Origin: JANYBV01 sp043763155
Lineage (GTDB): Bacteria; Pseudomonadota; Alphaproteobacteria; Rickettsiales; SXRF01
DNA length: 64,000 nucleotides
NCBI GenBank assembly: GCA_043763155.1
Contig: JAYULW010000050.1
Coordinates: 21,529 to 85,528 of the forward strand
Direction: 5' to 3'
The notes beneath the pieces were generated by a model. That model saw only the letters and a program-made list of their open reading frames with translations, was not told where the DNA came from and did not search any database. Below, in pieces: positions 1-8,167 of the stretch (position 1 is the first letter of the stretch; every line of letters starts with the position of its first letter). A program made the translations under genes and the position numbers.

Positions 1-346
1 TAAACGAAAACCCGCGCCCTGCCTGGTCCAGCTGCATCGAAGAAACCCCAAGGTCCAGCACAATGCCGTCCACTTCCTCAACGCCATGCAGCTCCAAGAG
101 CGAACACATGTCGGAGAAATTCCCCAGCAACCACACAAAACGCCCCGGAAATTCCGCTTCCAGCTTTTCGGCAAATACTTTCGTGGAAGGATCGCGGTCA
201 ATCGCAAACACCCGGCAATCCGCCGCGTTCAAAATCGCGCGGCTATACCCGCCCGCGCCAAACGTGCCGTCCACATACACGCCGTTATCCTTCGGCGCCA
301 GCCAATCAAGCATTTCCCCAAGCATCACCGGATTGTGCGAACTCAT
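1..346 (-). CDS. rsmH: 16S rRNA (cytosine-1402-N4)-methyltransferase RsmH, N-terminal part (runs off the window)
   Basis: Only the first ~115 codons are present; the gene continues beyond position 1. The translation begins MSSHNPVMLGEMLDWL and carries the SAM-binding segment VDGTFGAGGYSRAIL (about residues 24-38), an AIDRDP acidic loop and DGIVLDLGVSSMQLD, which are hallmarks of RsmH (MraW). The family methylates N4 of C1402 in the 16S rRNA P site. Its start codon overlaps the mraZ stop by four bases (ATGA), so the two are translationally coupled as in the usual dcw division/cell-wall cluster. Identity is secure; the remainder cannot be assessed. Confidence 0.95.
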   Translation of the reverse strand, partial: MSSHNPVMLGEMLDWLAPKDNGVYVDGTFGAGGYSRAILNAADCRVFAIDRDPSTKVFAEKLEAEFPGRFVWLLGNFSDMCSLLELHGVEEVDGIVLDLGVSSMQLDQAGRGFSF

Positions 347-801
347 TGTTTTGCTCCCGGCGTACCGCGAAGCTGGTAGCGCTTGCTCTTCGCCAGTTCG
401 CGTGCGCGCAGCGCATGCTCGGCAAATGCTACCGGTTCCCAGATTTCAAAAATCTCGCCCTTACCCACAAACACTGCTTGTTCGCTAAGGTTAGCCGATG
501 CAATCAGCTGCTCCGGCAGCATGATGCGCCCTTCCCCGTCAAACGACAGCTGCACGCTCTCACCGAAAATGGTGGTGGCAAACGCGTCGCGCTCTTCAGA
601 AAACGGGTCCAGCATTTCAATGCGCTCGTTGAGCTTCATAAAACGGTCCATGCCGCAGCCCTCGATGCAGGAATGCAGCAAAGAGCCATACGCCACGATG
701 CCAGCAAATTCCTGCGCAGCCAGATTCGCGCGGAACTGCGCGGGGACGGAAATGCGCCCCTTCTTATCAATACGGTTCTGATAGGTCGAAAGAAATAACA
801 T
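343..801 (-). CDS. mraZ: Transcriptional regulator MraZ
   Basis: The protein has 152 residues, normal for MraZ. It starts MLFLSTYQNRIDKKGRISVPAQFR, the first SpoVT/AbrB-like half, and carries a second related half (FDGEGRIMLPEQL, about residues 85-97). MraZ is a DNA-binding protein that heads the dcw cluster and represses its own promoter by binding short direct repeats. Here the first gene downstream is rsmH (4-nt overlap), the standard order. The promoter and repeat array upstream (843-905) fit autoregulation. The start ATG at 801 is the only one that gives a normal N-terminus. Confidence 0.95.
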   Translation of the reverse strand: MLFLSTYQNRIDKKGRISVPAQFRANLAAQEFAGIVAYGSLLHSCIEGCGMDRFMKLNERIEMLDPFSEERDAFATTIFGESVQLSFDGEGRIMLPEQLIASANLSEQAVFVGKGEIFEIWEPVAFAEHALRARELAKSKRYQLRGTPGAKQ

Positions 802-842
802 TGGGTTTTCTTTAGCCTGTTCATGCCCTACATGGCGCTTTA

Positions 843-877
843 TGGGATAACGTGGGATTTCATGGGTATTAATGGGA
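843..877 (-). promoter_or_regulatory. Putative MraZ box: four TGGG repeats with a 10-bp period
   Basis: On the plus strand TGGG occurs at 843, 853, 863 and 873, always followed by A or T, at exactly one helical turn per repeat. MraZ is known to bind TGGGN repeats separated by five bases just upstream of mraZ. The array lies immediately downstream of the predicted -10 box, where bound protein would block transcription start or escape. The repeats read TGGG on the strand opposite to the coding strand. Confidence 0.75.
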
Positions 878-905
878 GATTATGCCTTTTCCATGGGCTA
901 GTCAA
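877..905 (-). promoter_or_regulatory. Sigma-70-type promoter for mraZ-rsmH
   Basis: On the minus strand a -35 TTGACT (905-900) is followed after 17 bases by a -10 TAATCT (882-877). Start of transcription would be near 870, inside the TGGG repeat array, leaving a leader of about 70 bases before mraZ. Confidence 0.7.
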
Positions 906-1042
906 CCCCCTTTCACCATTTACCCCCCTGTTAATGTCGGGGATAACCCGCCAAAAAACCGCCATAATCAGGGGATAACTATTTTCCCCATAAATTCCCA
1001 TGGCACAGCCATAGCCCGGCCCATCTGGGAAATTTTGGACAT

Positions 1043-1074
1043 AAAAAAAGCCCCGTCCGAAGACAGGGCCTTTT
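1043..1074 (-). terminator. Rho-independent terminator after rpsD
   Basis: An 8-bp stem (1050-1057 with 1062-1069, one G-U pair) closes a TTCG tetraloop on the minus strand and is followed by a run of seven T. It lies about 35 bases beyond the rpsD stop. The remaining gene-free DNA from 906 to 1040 holds two copies of GGGGATAAC (939-947 and 971-979) and nothing else I can assign. Confidence 0.85.
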
Positions 1075-1104
1075 CATTAGTAGCGGAAACCGCCCTAGGG
1101 CAGA

Positions 1105-1722
1105 TTAACGCGAGTAATATTCGATAACGAAGTTCGGCTGCATGATGACCGGGTACGGTACTTCAGCAAGCTTGGGAACGCGGATGAACTTGGCTTTCAT
1201 TTCCGTGTTGTTGAACTCGATATATTCGGGAACGGAGCGTTCCGGGTTCTGGATCATTTCCAGTACAACCGGGATCTGCTTGCTCTTTTCGCGCAGTTCG
1301 ATCACGTCGCCTTCCATAACCAGCATGGAGGGAACGTTAGCTTTTTTGCCGTTGATGCGCACATGGCCATGGCTTACGAGCTGGCGTGCGGCAAACGGGG
1401 AAGCAACGAGGCCCATACGGTATACAACGGTGTCCAGGCGGCTTTCCAGCAGGCCGATCAGGTTTTCGCCCGTGTCGCCCTTGCGGCGCAGCGCTTCCTG
1501 ATAGATGCGGCGGAACTGGCGCTCGGTGATGTTGCCATAATAGCCGCGCAGCTTTTGCTTTTCGCGCAGCTGGGTGCCGTAATCCGAGGTCTTCTTGCGC
1601 TTTGCCTGGCCGTGCTGGCCGGGAGCGTATGCGCGCTTGTTGAACGGATCCTTAGCAGAGCCCCAGAGGCTGGCGCCGAGGCGGCGGCTAATTTTGAATT
1701 TGCAATCAAGACGTTTGGTCAC
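1105..1722 (-). CDS. rpsD: 30S ribosomal protein S4
   Basis: The protein has 205 residues, the normal S4 length. The start is the GTG at 1722 (VTKRLDCKFKISRRLG), preceded by CAGGTAA. An in-frame reading upstream to 1794 would cross the promoter and is rejected. The N-terminal zinc-finger region is in its cysteine-poor form, followed by the S4 RNA-binding domain (about residues 95-160, ESRLDTVVYRMG...ARQLVSHGHVRING). S4 nucleates 30S assembly by binding 16S rRNA and in many bacteria also regulates ribosomal protein synthesis. It stands alone here, with its own promoter and terminator, rather than in the alpha operon. Confidence 0.98.
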   Translation of the reverse strand: MTKRLDCKFKISRRLGASLWGSAKDPFNKRAYAPGQHGQAKRKKTSDYGTQLREKQKLRGYYGNITERQFRRIYQEALRRKGDTGENLIGLLESRLDTVVYRMGLVASPFAARQLVSHGHVRINGKKANVPSMLVMEGDVIELREKSKQIPVVLEMIQNPERSVPEYIEFNNTEMKAKFIRVPKLAEVPYPVIMQPNFVIEYYSR

Positions 1723-1762
1723 AGTATTACCTGATATATAGATTAAGAATAAAGGGAGGTGA

Positions 1763-1790
1763 AATATACAAAGAAAAACGGGGCTGTCAA
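1763..1790 (-). promoter_or_regulatory. Strong sigma-70-type promoter of rpsD
   Basis: A perfect -35 TTGACA (1790-1785) and a -10 TATATT (1768-1763) are separated by 16 bases on the minus strand, about 40 bases before the GTG start. This matches the high expression expected for a ribosomal protein. Confidence 0.8.
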
Positions 1791-1816
1791 ACAAAGAATG
1801 CGCCTAAAAACGCATT
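1791..1816 (-). terminator. Possible weak terminator after the 1839-2255 gene
   Basis: AATGCG (1797-1802) and CGCATT (1811-1816) form a 6-bp stem; on the minus strand CTTTGTTT follows. It separates the upstream unknown gene from the rpsD promoter. The stem is short and the T-run imperfect. Confidence 0.45.
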
Positions 1817-1838
1817 ATTTTAGCCCAAGGGAATATAT

Positions 1839-2255
1839 TTAGAGACGACGCCCCGCAGGTGTCGCTAATTCCTCAACTTTCCGGCTTCCGTCAATGGCGT
1901 TCAGGCCATCAGCACGGGTAAGGTTGGGGATGGTGGTATCAAGCGCCTGCGCGCCGGATTGCTGTGCTTTGTAGCGTTTCGTGAAATCGCCCTCAACCGG
2001 GGCCTCGCCCATCATGGTCTGAGCCTGAGCTTGGGGTTGCGTCATTTGCGGCGGATATTCCATAATGGCGGGAATAGGCGCGGTAAGTTCCTGCGGCAGC
2101 GGCGGCATATCATCTGCCGAAGGGCGGCGGCTATTGCGCAAGCTCATCACCGCAATCGGCAAAGCTACGGCACCGCCCGCGATCAAACCGCCGATCCCCG
2201 CAACCTTGGGGATCTTCTTGAACATTTCTGCACTCGGTTTCCAGCTAATAGCCAT
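1839..2255 (-). CDS. Unknown protein with one N-terminal hydrophobic segment
   Basis: The protein has 138 residues and I do not recognise it. It has a basic N-terminus, one glycine/alanine-rich hydrophobic stretch (about residues 17-38, VAGIGGLIAGGAVALPIAVM), then a proline- and glutamine-rich linker with no clear fold, and ends in a basic tail. It looks like a membrane-anchored or membrane-associated protein with a soluble tail. It lies 19 bases downstream of the 230-residue glycine-rich gene on the same strand, so the two are probably co-transcribed. Confidence 0.7.
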   Translation of the reverse strand: MAISWKPSAEMFKKIPKVAGIGGLIAGGAVALPIAVMSLRNSRRPSADDMPPLPQELTAPIPAIMEYPPQMTQPQAQAQTMMGEAPVEGDFTKRYKAQQSGAQALDTTIPNLTRADGLNAIDGSRKVEELATPAGRRL

Positions 2256-2274
2256 AACGTTAGTCCTTCAGCGA

Positions 2275-2967
2275 TTAAAGCTGCTTGGGCATCATTGCTT
2301 CGACTTCGCGCTGCTTCAACACAGCCTTCGCCTTCGATTCGCATTTCAGCTCGATTTCTTTGCCTGCAAAACCACCGGCAGCGGCGGCAGCAGCCTGCTG
2401 GCCTTTCGGGTCAGCGCCCGCAGCCATCTGCGCGCTCATATGTTCCTGAATCTGGTTGACCACGAACTCCTGGCCCTTCTGGAAAGCCACCTGTTCGCGC
2501 TTCTGGATTTGCGGCTCTATGTCGGACTTGGCAATCTGGTAGCCTTCCTGAATGCCTTTGATTTCGCCGTCATTGAATGTTTTTGCGCGGGTGTTCTGTT
2601 TGCCCTGACCACGGTTGCGGTATGCGGAATTTTCATCCACCACCTGCCCTACGCCCTTAACTGCGCCAAGCGCACCGCCAACAACCGCAGCGCCGCCACC
2701 GAAGGAAGCAGCCGAAGAAACACCGGCAACCACACCGCCGACAACGCCAGCCGCGCTAACCAGCAGGCCAGCCACCGAAGCGATACCGCCCATGATGCCG
2801 CCCGTAGCGAGTGCCGAAATCGCAGCGCCCGCAAGCAAACCAGCGCCACCGATAACAACGGCGGGAATGGCGAATGCGGCGATTGCACCGAGCAAGCCCC
2901 ATTTCACAGCTTTGCCACCTACCGTAGCGGCGGTGCTAAAACCATCGTGATTGATCGGGTCAGCCAT
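2275..2967 (-). CDS. Unknown glycine/alanine-rich membrane-associated protein
   Basis: The protein has 230 residues. Residues ~18-110 are a nearly continuous run of Gly, Ala, Val and Ile with GxxxG-type spacing, as in glycine-zipper proteins that pack helices in membranes. The rest is hydrophilic and predicted helical (about 120-230), rich in Gln, Lys and Glu, with an alanine-rich patch near residue 190. An AAGGA ribosome-binding site precedes the ATG. I know no family for it. Its layout resembles the 187-residue protein at 3116-3679, suggesting a small paralogous or functionally linked set. Membrane insertion is inferred from composition. Confidence 0.75.
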   Translation of the reverse strand: MADPINHDGFSTAATVGGKAVKWGLLGAIAAFAIPAVVIGGAGLLAGAAISALATGGIMGGIASVAGLLVSAAGVVGGVVAGVSSAASFGGGAAVVGGALGAVKGVGQVVDENSAYRNRGQGKQNTRAKTFNDGEIKGIQEGYQIAKSDIEPQIQKREQVAFQKGQEFVVNQIQEHMSAQMAAGADPKGQQAAAAAAGGFAGKEIELKCESKAKAVLKQREVEAMMPKQL

Positions 2968-3115
2968 AAAAAGTCCTTATAATGAAAGTGTTACCTCAAC
3001 ATACGTAGAGTATGGCACAGAAGGCCGCGACTATTAAGTTAAGGTTTTATTACAATAGCCTAATTAACCATTACAGGTCAAGGTCTAGGGAAAAAACGGA
3101 CGCTCTCGCAAGACC

Positions 3116-3679
3116 TTAAGTGTAGGCTGGGCCTTCCGGTCCCATGCCCCTGCCCTGCGGCAGGCCACGGTTCGGGTTCATGCCCTCATCCATACGCATC
3201 ATGGCGGCTTTCTGGCGGTCACGGGCCTGGTGCAGGCTTGCCAGCATGCCGGAGCGCTGCTTGGCCATATGGAATTTATTCACAATCTTATCTTCTTCAG
3301 TATCCGCCGCGTCCGATGCGCTGCTAAGCGCAAGCAAACCGCCGCCCGTAGCGCCAATCGCGCCGCCATATCCAGCGCCTGCAAGTGCCGCGCTGCCAAT
3401 CGCGCTGGTAACAAGCCCGCCTGCGCCTGAAGCAAGCCCAACCGCCGATGCGATCCAGCCCACAGGCCCAAGCGCCACCACCGTCATGCCGCCAACCAGC
3501 GTCGCAACGCCTGCAAATGCCGCAGCGCCAACACCCGCACCGATCAAACCACCCTTAAATCCACCACCCAGAACATGCTTTGCCTGGCTTGCGATACGGC
3601 TGTGGTTTTTAAGCGCGGGATGTACGTCGTCATCCGCATCCACGCTAAGGTCTTGGTCTTCAATACGGCTTCTGGACAT
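3116..3679 (-). CDS. Unknown glycine-zipper-type protein
   Basis: The protein has 187 residues. An acidic N-terminus (EDQDLSVDADDDVHPALK) precedes a glycine/alanine/valine-rich hydrophobic core (about residues 37-120) with many GxxxG spacings, then a charged tail rich in Met, Arg and Gln that ends in a Gly/Pro-rich stretch. It has no cleavable signal peptide. The order (soluble head, zipper core, charged tail) is shared in part with the 2275-2967 gene. It is spaced about 150 bases from both neighbours, so it may have its own promoter. Function unknown. Confidence 0.75.
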   Translation of the reverse strand: MSRSRIEDQDLSVDADDDVHPALKNHSRIASQAKHVLGGGFKGGLIGAGVGAAAFAGVATLVGGMTVVALGPVGWIASAVGLASGAGGLVTSAIGSAALAGAGYGGAIGATGGGLLALSSASDAADTEEDKIVNKFHMAKQRSGMLASLHQARDRQKAAMMRMDEGMNPNRGLPQGRGMGPEGPAYT

Positions 3680-3832
3680 ATACGAACCTGTAAAAAACGC
3701 TTTCTCTATACTTCCACTATGGCATAGCGGCCTGCAAATCTCAAATTAAGCTTTTATGGCAGCAATTTCCAGCACATGTCAGGAATATGACAATCCGCCC
3801 GAAAAACCACAATAACAAATAATTTGAGTGCC

Positions 3833-4276
3833 TTAACGGCCGTTCGTGCCACTGATTGCAGCAGCGATACCCTTAATGTCAATGCCCAACCCTTTCAGGC
3901 CGTTATCCACATCCGGGGTAAACAGCCCCGATTCCGCAACATCCTGCCCGCCTTTAACCATGGCAGCCAGTGCCGAACCGCTTTCCGTCATCAGCGCTTT
4001 GCCGTCTGCTTCGCGCACCGCCCCATCAACGCTCGATTGCAACGCCGCAAGATCAGCCGAAGTCATACCATCAGCCCGTGCCTGCAGCAGCGCATCCGCG
4101 CCCGCAACCGACACACCCTTGGACGCAAGCCGCGCCAATACTTCTTTAAGCGCACCCTGTTTACCGCTGAAACTCACCGCTTCCGAACCGGTGGCAAGTT
4201 CTGCACCGCGCTTTTCTTCTTCGCGCACCACAGGCGTTTCCAGCAGGGTAGGTGTTTTTTCGGGGGTCTCGCTCAT
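3833..4276 (-). CDS. Unknown small soluble protein
   Basis: The protein has 147 residues, is hydrophilic and mainly helical by composition, with an acidic Thr/Pro/Glu-rich N-terminus and alanine-rich helices. It has no membrane segment, signal peptide or recognised motif. It is the first gene of the minus-strand group of four unknown genes between 1839 and 4276. An AT-rich gap of about 150 bases separates it from the 187-residue gene. Coding status rests on an intact frame, codon use like its neighbours and position; function is unknown. Confidence 0.65.
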   Translation of the reverse strand: MSETPEKTPTLLETPVVREEEKRGAELATGSEAVSFSGKQGALKEVLARLASKGVSVAGADALLQARADGMTSADLAALQSSVDGAVREADGKALMTESGSALAAMVKGGQDVAESGLFTPDVDNGLKGLGIDIKGIAAAISGTNGR

Positions 4277-4386
4277 AAATCATCAGCCCATTAGGGGTTT
4301 TCGATAATCTAAGAATACCCCATTGCGCCCAAACCCTCAAAAGAAGGTTTTATGACAGCCGAACGCAGCGGAATATATTGTATTAA

Positions 4387-4731
4387 TTACTTCTTTTTGC
4401 CGTCAACCAGCAGCGACACCTTGCTCTTCACCTTGCCTGAGCATAAATCCACCGTGGCCACCTGCATGCTTTGCGCCCCTTTTTGCAGCGTCACATACAG
4501 CACTTTGCCGTCGCGCTCCACACTCACCACATCGCCCAGCCCCTTCAGATCCGCCTCGCCGCCCGCACACGCATAGGCCGCCGTGCCGTTGGCTTCCGCA
4601 TTCACCTTTTTCCACACCATGCCACAAAGCAGCAGCGTGCCGCCAATCAGCAGCAGCCCCATGGAAAATACGAGGGTCTTGAGCGGTTTTAAGTTCTCTT
4701 TCGGCTCTTCAACTGGTAGATCATCGCTCAT
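4387..4731 (-). CDS. Single-span membrane protein, DUF6476-like, divergent from rluD
   Basis: The protein has 114 residues. A short acidic cytoplasmic N-terminus (MSDDLPVEEPKENLKPLK) is followed by one membrane helix (about residues 18-41, LVFSMGLLLIGGTLLLCGMV) and a small domain of beta-rich character. Small proteins of this build are found beside RluA-type pseudouridine synthases in other alphaproteobacteria (DUF6476); I make this link from memory of context, not a search. Its ATG (4731-4729) overlaps the rluD ATG (4730-4732) on the other strand, so the longer in-frame reading up to 5202 would be antisense to rluD and is rejected. Confidence 0.75.
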   Translation of the reverse strand: MSDDLPVEEPKENLKPLKTLVFSMGLLLIGGTLLLCGMVWKKVNAEANGTAAYACAGGEADLKGLGDVVSVERDGKVLYVTLQKGAQSMQVATVDLCSGKVKSKVSLLVDGKKK

Positions 4732-5722
4732 GCCCGAAACCCATTCATTCATTGTTACCGAAGACGAAGCAGGTTCCCGCCTCGACAAATTCCTGTCGCA
4801 GCGCCTCGAACACATGTCGCGCAGCCGCCTGCAAGGCTTAATAGCCCAAGGCGCCGTAACCTGCAAGGGTTTGCCCTCTGAAGACGCCAATACCAAGGTA
4901 AAACTGGGGCAGGAGATCATTCTCACCATCCCCGAAGCCGTCGCCTCCCACATCGAAGCGCAGGCCATCGCGCTCGATATTATCTTTGAAGACGAACATA
5001 TGCTCGTCATCAACAAACCCGCAGGGCTCACCGTCCACCCCGCGCCCGGACACGCCGACATGACGCTGGTAAATGCCCTCCTCGCCCATTGCGGCGACAC
5101 GCTTTCCGGCATTGGCGGCGTTGCCCGCCCCGGCATCGTCCACCGCATAGACAAAGACACCAGCGGATTATTAGTCGTGGCCAAACACGACGCCGCCCAC
5201 AATCACCTGTCCGAACAACTCTCCGAACGCACCCTGAAGCGCACCTACCGCGCCATCGTCTGGGGCGAACCGCGCGCCAGCCAGGGCACCATCACCGGAA
5301 ACATCGGCCGCAGCACCGCCAACCGCCAGCGCATGGCCGTGGTTAAAACCGGCGGCAAGGAAGCCACCACCCATTACAAACTCCTGCAGAAATTCCAGCC
5401 CGAAGGCATCAAAGCCCCCATGGCTGCCTACGTGGAATGTAATCTGGAAACAGGCCGCACCCACCAGATCCGCGTGCATTTCACCCATATCGGCCACCCG
5501 CTGATGGGCGACCCCGGCTACGGCCCCTCCACCCAAACCCACATGAACCAGAACATCTTCAAACCCATGGCCCCGGAGTCCCGCGCCATCATCATGGGCT
5601 TCACCCGCCAAGCGTTGCACGCCAAGGAACTCGGCCTCATCCACCCCGCAACCGGCGAACACATGCATTTCGAGTGCCCCGTCCCGCCAGACATGGAAGC
5701 CCTGATCAACGCCCTCTCATAA
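4730..5722 (+). CDS. rluD: RluA-family 23S rRNA pseudouridine synthase (RluD type)
   Basis: The protein has 330 residues. It has an N-terminal S4 RNA-binding domain (about residues 13-70, SRLDKFLSQRLEHMSRSRLQ) and the RluA catalytic domain with HRIDKDTSGL, in which D141 is the expected catalytic aspartate, followed by GRTHQIRVHF (substrate contacts). The family converts uridines of 23S rRNA to pseudouridine (1911, 1915 and 1917 for RluD). The start is the ATG at 4730, because the longer frame runs antisense into the divergent gene. RluD, RluC and other S4-containing members are not easily told apart without a tree. Confidence 0.92.
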   Translation: MPETHSFIVTEDEAGSRLDKFLSQRLEHMSRSRLQGLIAQGAVTCKGLPSEDANTKVKLGQEIILTIPEAVASHIEAQAIALDIIFEDEHMLVINKPAGLTVHPAPGHADMTLVNALLAHCGDTLSGIGGVARPGIVHRIDKDTSGLLVVAKHDAAHNHLSEQLSERTLKRTYRAIVWGEPRASQGTITGNIGRSTANRQRMAVVKTGGKEATTHYKLLQKFQPEGIKAPMAAYVECNLETGRTHQIRVHFTHIGHPLMGDPGYGPSTQTHMNQNIFKPMAPESRAIIMGFTRQALHAKELGLIHPATGEHMHFECPVPPDMEALINALS

Positions 5723-5725
5723 ATC

Positions 5726-6256
5726 TTAGTGGGTAATTTCGCGCACCCGGTCGGTGCCGGGGGTCACCTCGCGCACCGCGCTCCTGTGGTAGTCTTCGGC
5801 TAACCCTTCGCCGTTGGCAGCCTTCTGCCTGTCAAACACCATCCGCCCCGCAGCGCCGCGCACCCATTCGGGCATCGCCTCCGCAAGGTCTTCATACAGC
5901 CTGCGCGTTTTCTTGAAATGCCTGCGGTCGCCACCAAACATCGCCAGGTTTTCTTCCCCGTACGCAACCACAATCGAAGGCAACTGCCCCAGTCGGTTCG
6001 CCTGCAAAGGCCGCGTTTGTTCCCGCGCAATATGAATGGAGCTATGCACCGCCGAAGACACCCGCCCGACAAAATCCTCGATGGCGCGTTTATAGGGCGG
6101 CTCGCGCAGGGCGGCCGCATCGGGGCTTTCAATCGAAAAGGACAAGCGCGGCGTTGCCAGCATTGTTCCATCCTGTTTCGTTTCTTGTAGTTCGAGCCGG
6201 ATCTTGATGTCCGCATCCAGCGCCCATTCGCGCCTTGTGTTGGTATATGATGCCAT
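5726..6256 (-). CDS. Unknown protein
   Basis: The protein has 176 residues, soluble, with mixed charge and no signal peptide or membrane helix. The N-terminal third looks beta-rich (ADIKIRLELQETK...LSFSIESPD), the rest helical and basic. I do not recognise a family. It lies tail-to-tail with rluD (3 bases between the stops) and is followed upstream by 226 bases without a gene before the decarboxylase. Coding is supported by an uninterrupted frame with codon use like its neighbours. Confidence 0.65.
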   Translation of the reverse strand: MASYTNTRREWALDADIKIRLELQETKQDGTMLATPRLSFSIESPDAAALREPPYKRAIEDFVGRVSSAVHSSIHIAREQTRPLQANRLGQLPSIVVAYGEENLAMFGGDRRHFKKTRRLYEDLAEAMPEWVRGAAGRMVFDRQKAANGEGLAEDYHRSAVREVTPGTDRVREITH

Positions 6257-6482
6257 GGTGTAACCCCTGCATTACGTGTGCCAGAAGTCTTTAAGCTAAA
6301 CAATTATTCCGCAGATGGAAAGATATTTAACGCAATCCCCCGCCTCCGCTGCAATAGCCATGCGCTCCGCTCCAAATTCCACCCCCGCAACGGGTTGGAA
6401 TAATTCACTTTTCCCTTGCATTCCGGGTAATGTCATAATAGCTCTTAAAGCAGTGAATTAGCATAGGGATGAAAGTAATATC

Positions 6483-8132
6483 ATGGCACATACCGTTGGC
6501 TCGTATCTGTTTGACTACCTGTATAATCAGGGTGTGCGCCACGCTTTCGGCATTCCCGGCGACTTCGCCCTCCCCACCTTCCGCTGGCTTGAAAAATCCC
6601 AGCTCGACCTCCTCACCATGACCCACGAACCCTCCGTAGGCTTCGCCGCCGATGCGTATGCCCGCGTCCACGGCTTGGGCGTCGCAGTGGTCACCTACTG
6701 CGTCGGCGGCCTCAACATGCTGAACCCCATCGCCTGCGCCTACGCCGAAAAAAGCCCCGTCATCGTCATCTCCGGCGGTCCCTCGCCCGCCGACCGCCAC
6801 CGCGACGCGCTGGTGCATCACAAGGTTCGCACCTTCGACACCCAGCGCCGCATTTATGACGAAGTCACCTGCGCCAGCACCGTGCTGCTCGACCCCGAAA
6901 CCGCCGCCGACGAAATCATCCGCGTAGTAACCACCGCCATCGCCGAATCCCGCCCCGCCTACATCGAAGTGCCCTACGACGTGGTAGACATGCCCATCCG
7001 CATGCCCACCCTCAAAAATTCCCCCGTCCCCGAAAGCGACGCGGAGAATTTAGAGGCCGCACTGGCCGAAGCCATCGCCAAAATCAACAACGCCAAAACC
7101 CCCATCATCGTCGCCGACGTCGAACTGCACCGCCATGGCCTCACCGACCTCGCCCTTGCGATTGCCGAAAAATTCAACATCCCCATCGCAGCCACCCTGC
7201 TTTCCAAAAGCGTTATCTCCGAAACCAGCCCGCTCTACATGGGCGTATACAGCGCCGCACTTTCCGAAAAAATCTGTCAGGATTATGTGGAAAACAGCGA
7301 CTGCATCATCCTCCTCGGCGCTTTCCTGTCCGACGTGTTCAGCGGCTTCCACGCCACCCACAAGCTCGACCGCAGGAACGCAATCCTCGCCACCACCGAA
7401 AAACTCCGCATCGGCCTGCATTCGTATGACAATGTCCTCTTCAAAGACTTCCTCGAAGGCCTGAAGCAAAGCTCCATCAAACCCAAAGTATTTACTAATC
7501 CGTATAAACGCGCCGAGCTGAAACCCCTCACCAGCGCCGAATCCACCGACGCCCTCACTGCCGATGCTTTCTTCCGCATCCTTGGTTTAACGATGGACGA
7601 AGACGCAACCGTAGTCTGCGACACCGGCGACGCATTATTTGGTGCCATGTCTTTGCGCACCACCCAGCAAAGCAACTTCCTGTCCGATGCTTATTACCTC
7701 TCCATGGGCTTCGCGGTCCCCGCCTCGGTGGGTGCCTCCGCCGCCAAGCCCGCCAGCCGGGTCTATTGCTTAGTCGGCGACGGCGCATTCCAGATGACCG
7801 GGCTGGAAGTTTCCACCTTCGCCAAATACAACATGCACCCCATCATTTGTATTTTGAACAATGACGGCTACGGCACCCAGCGCCACATCATTGACGGCCC
7901 GTTCAACAACATCCACCGCTGGGAATACGCCAAAATCCGCGACGTGATCAACTACGGAAAATCCATGAAAGTCACCACCAAAGGTGAACTGGAAAAAGTC
8001 CTGAAAGAAGCAACAGCCGCCAAGGAAATGTACATCATCGAAGTCATCATCCCCCGCACCGATTGCTCCGAGCCACTCAAGCGCCTCACCACCAACTTGA
8101 GCGAAATCCGCGATGCTGGTAAACGAAAGTAA
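6483..8132 (+). CDS. Thiamine-diphosphate 2-oxoacid decarboxylase (indolepyruvate/pyruvate decarboxylase type)
   Basis: The protein has 549 residues, the usual length. It has the activating glutamate in MTHEPSVGF (E49), the paired histidines that mark non-oxidative decarboxylases (LVHHKV, H112-H113) and the ThDP/Mg motif GDGAFQ...NNDGYGTQR near the C-terminus. The family decarboxylates 2-oxo acids such as pyruvate, phenylpyruvate or indole-3-pyruvate to aldehydes; substrate cannot be decided here. The HH pair argues against acetolactate synthase. A small lipoprotein and a GNAT-like gene follow on the same strand, with no functional link apparent. Confidence 0.9.
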   Translation: MAHTVGSYLFDYLYNQGVRHAFGIPGDFALPTFRWLEKSQLDLLTMTHEPSVGFAADAYARVHGLGVAVVTYCVGGLNMLNPIACAYAEKSPVIVISGGPSPADRHRDALVHHKVRTFDTQRRIYDEVTCASTVLLDPETAADEIIRVVTTAIAESRPAYIEVPYDVVDMPIRMPTLKNSPVPESDAENLEAALAEAIAKINNAKTPIIVADVELHRHGLTDLALAIAEKFNIPIAATLLSKSVISETSPLYMGVYSAALSEKICQDYVENSDCIILLGAFLSDVFSGFHATHKLDRRNAILATTEKLRIGLHSYDNVLFKDFLEGLKQSSIKPKVFTNPYKRAELKPLTSAESTDALTADAFFRILGLTMDEDATVVCDTGDALFGAMSLRTTQQSNFLSDAYYLSMGFAVPASVGASAAKPASRVYCLVGDGAFQMTGLEVSTFAKYNMHPIICILNNDGYGTQRHIIDGPFNNIHRWEYAKIRDVINYGKSMKVTTKGELEKVLKEATAAKEMYIIEVIIPRTDCSEPLKRLTTNLSEIRDAGKRK

Positions 8133-8167
8133 GAGAAAACTATCTTCAAAAAACGAATAGGAATTTT

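Noticed and set aside
1723..1794. Upstream extension of rpsD to an ATG at 1794
   Set aside because: It would cover the rpsD promoter and add 24 hydrophobic residues not found in S4.
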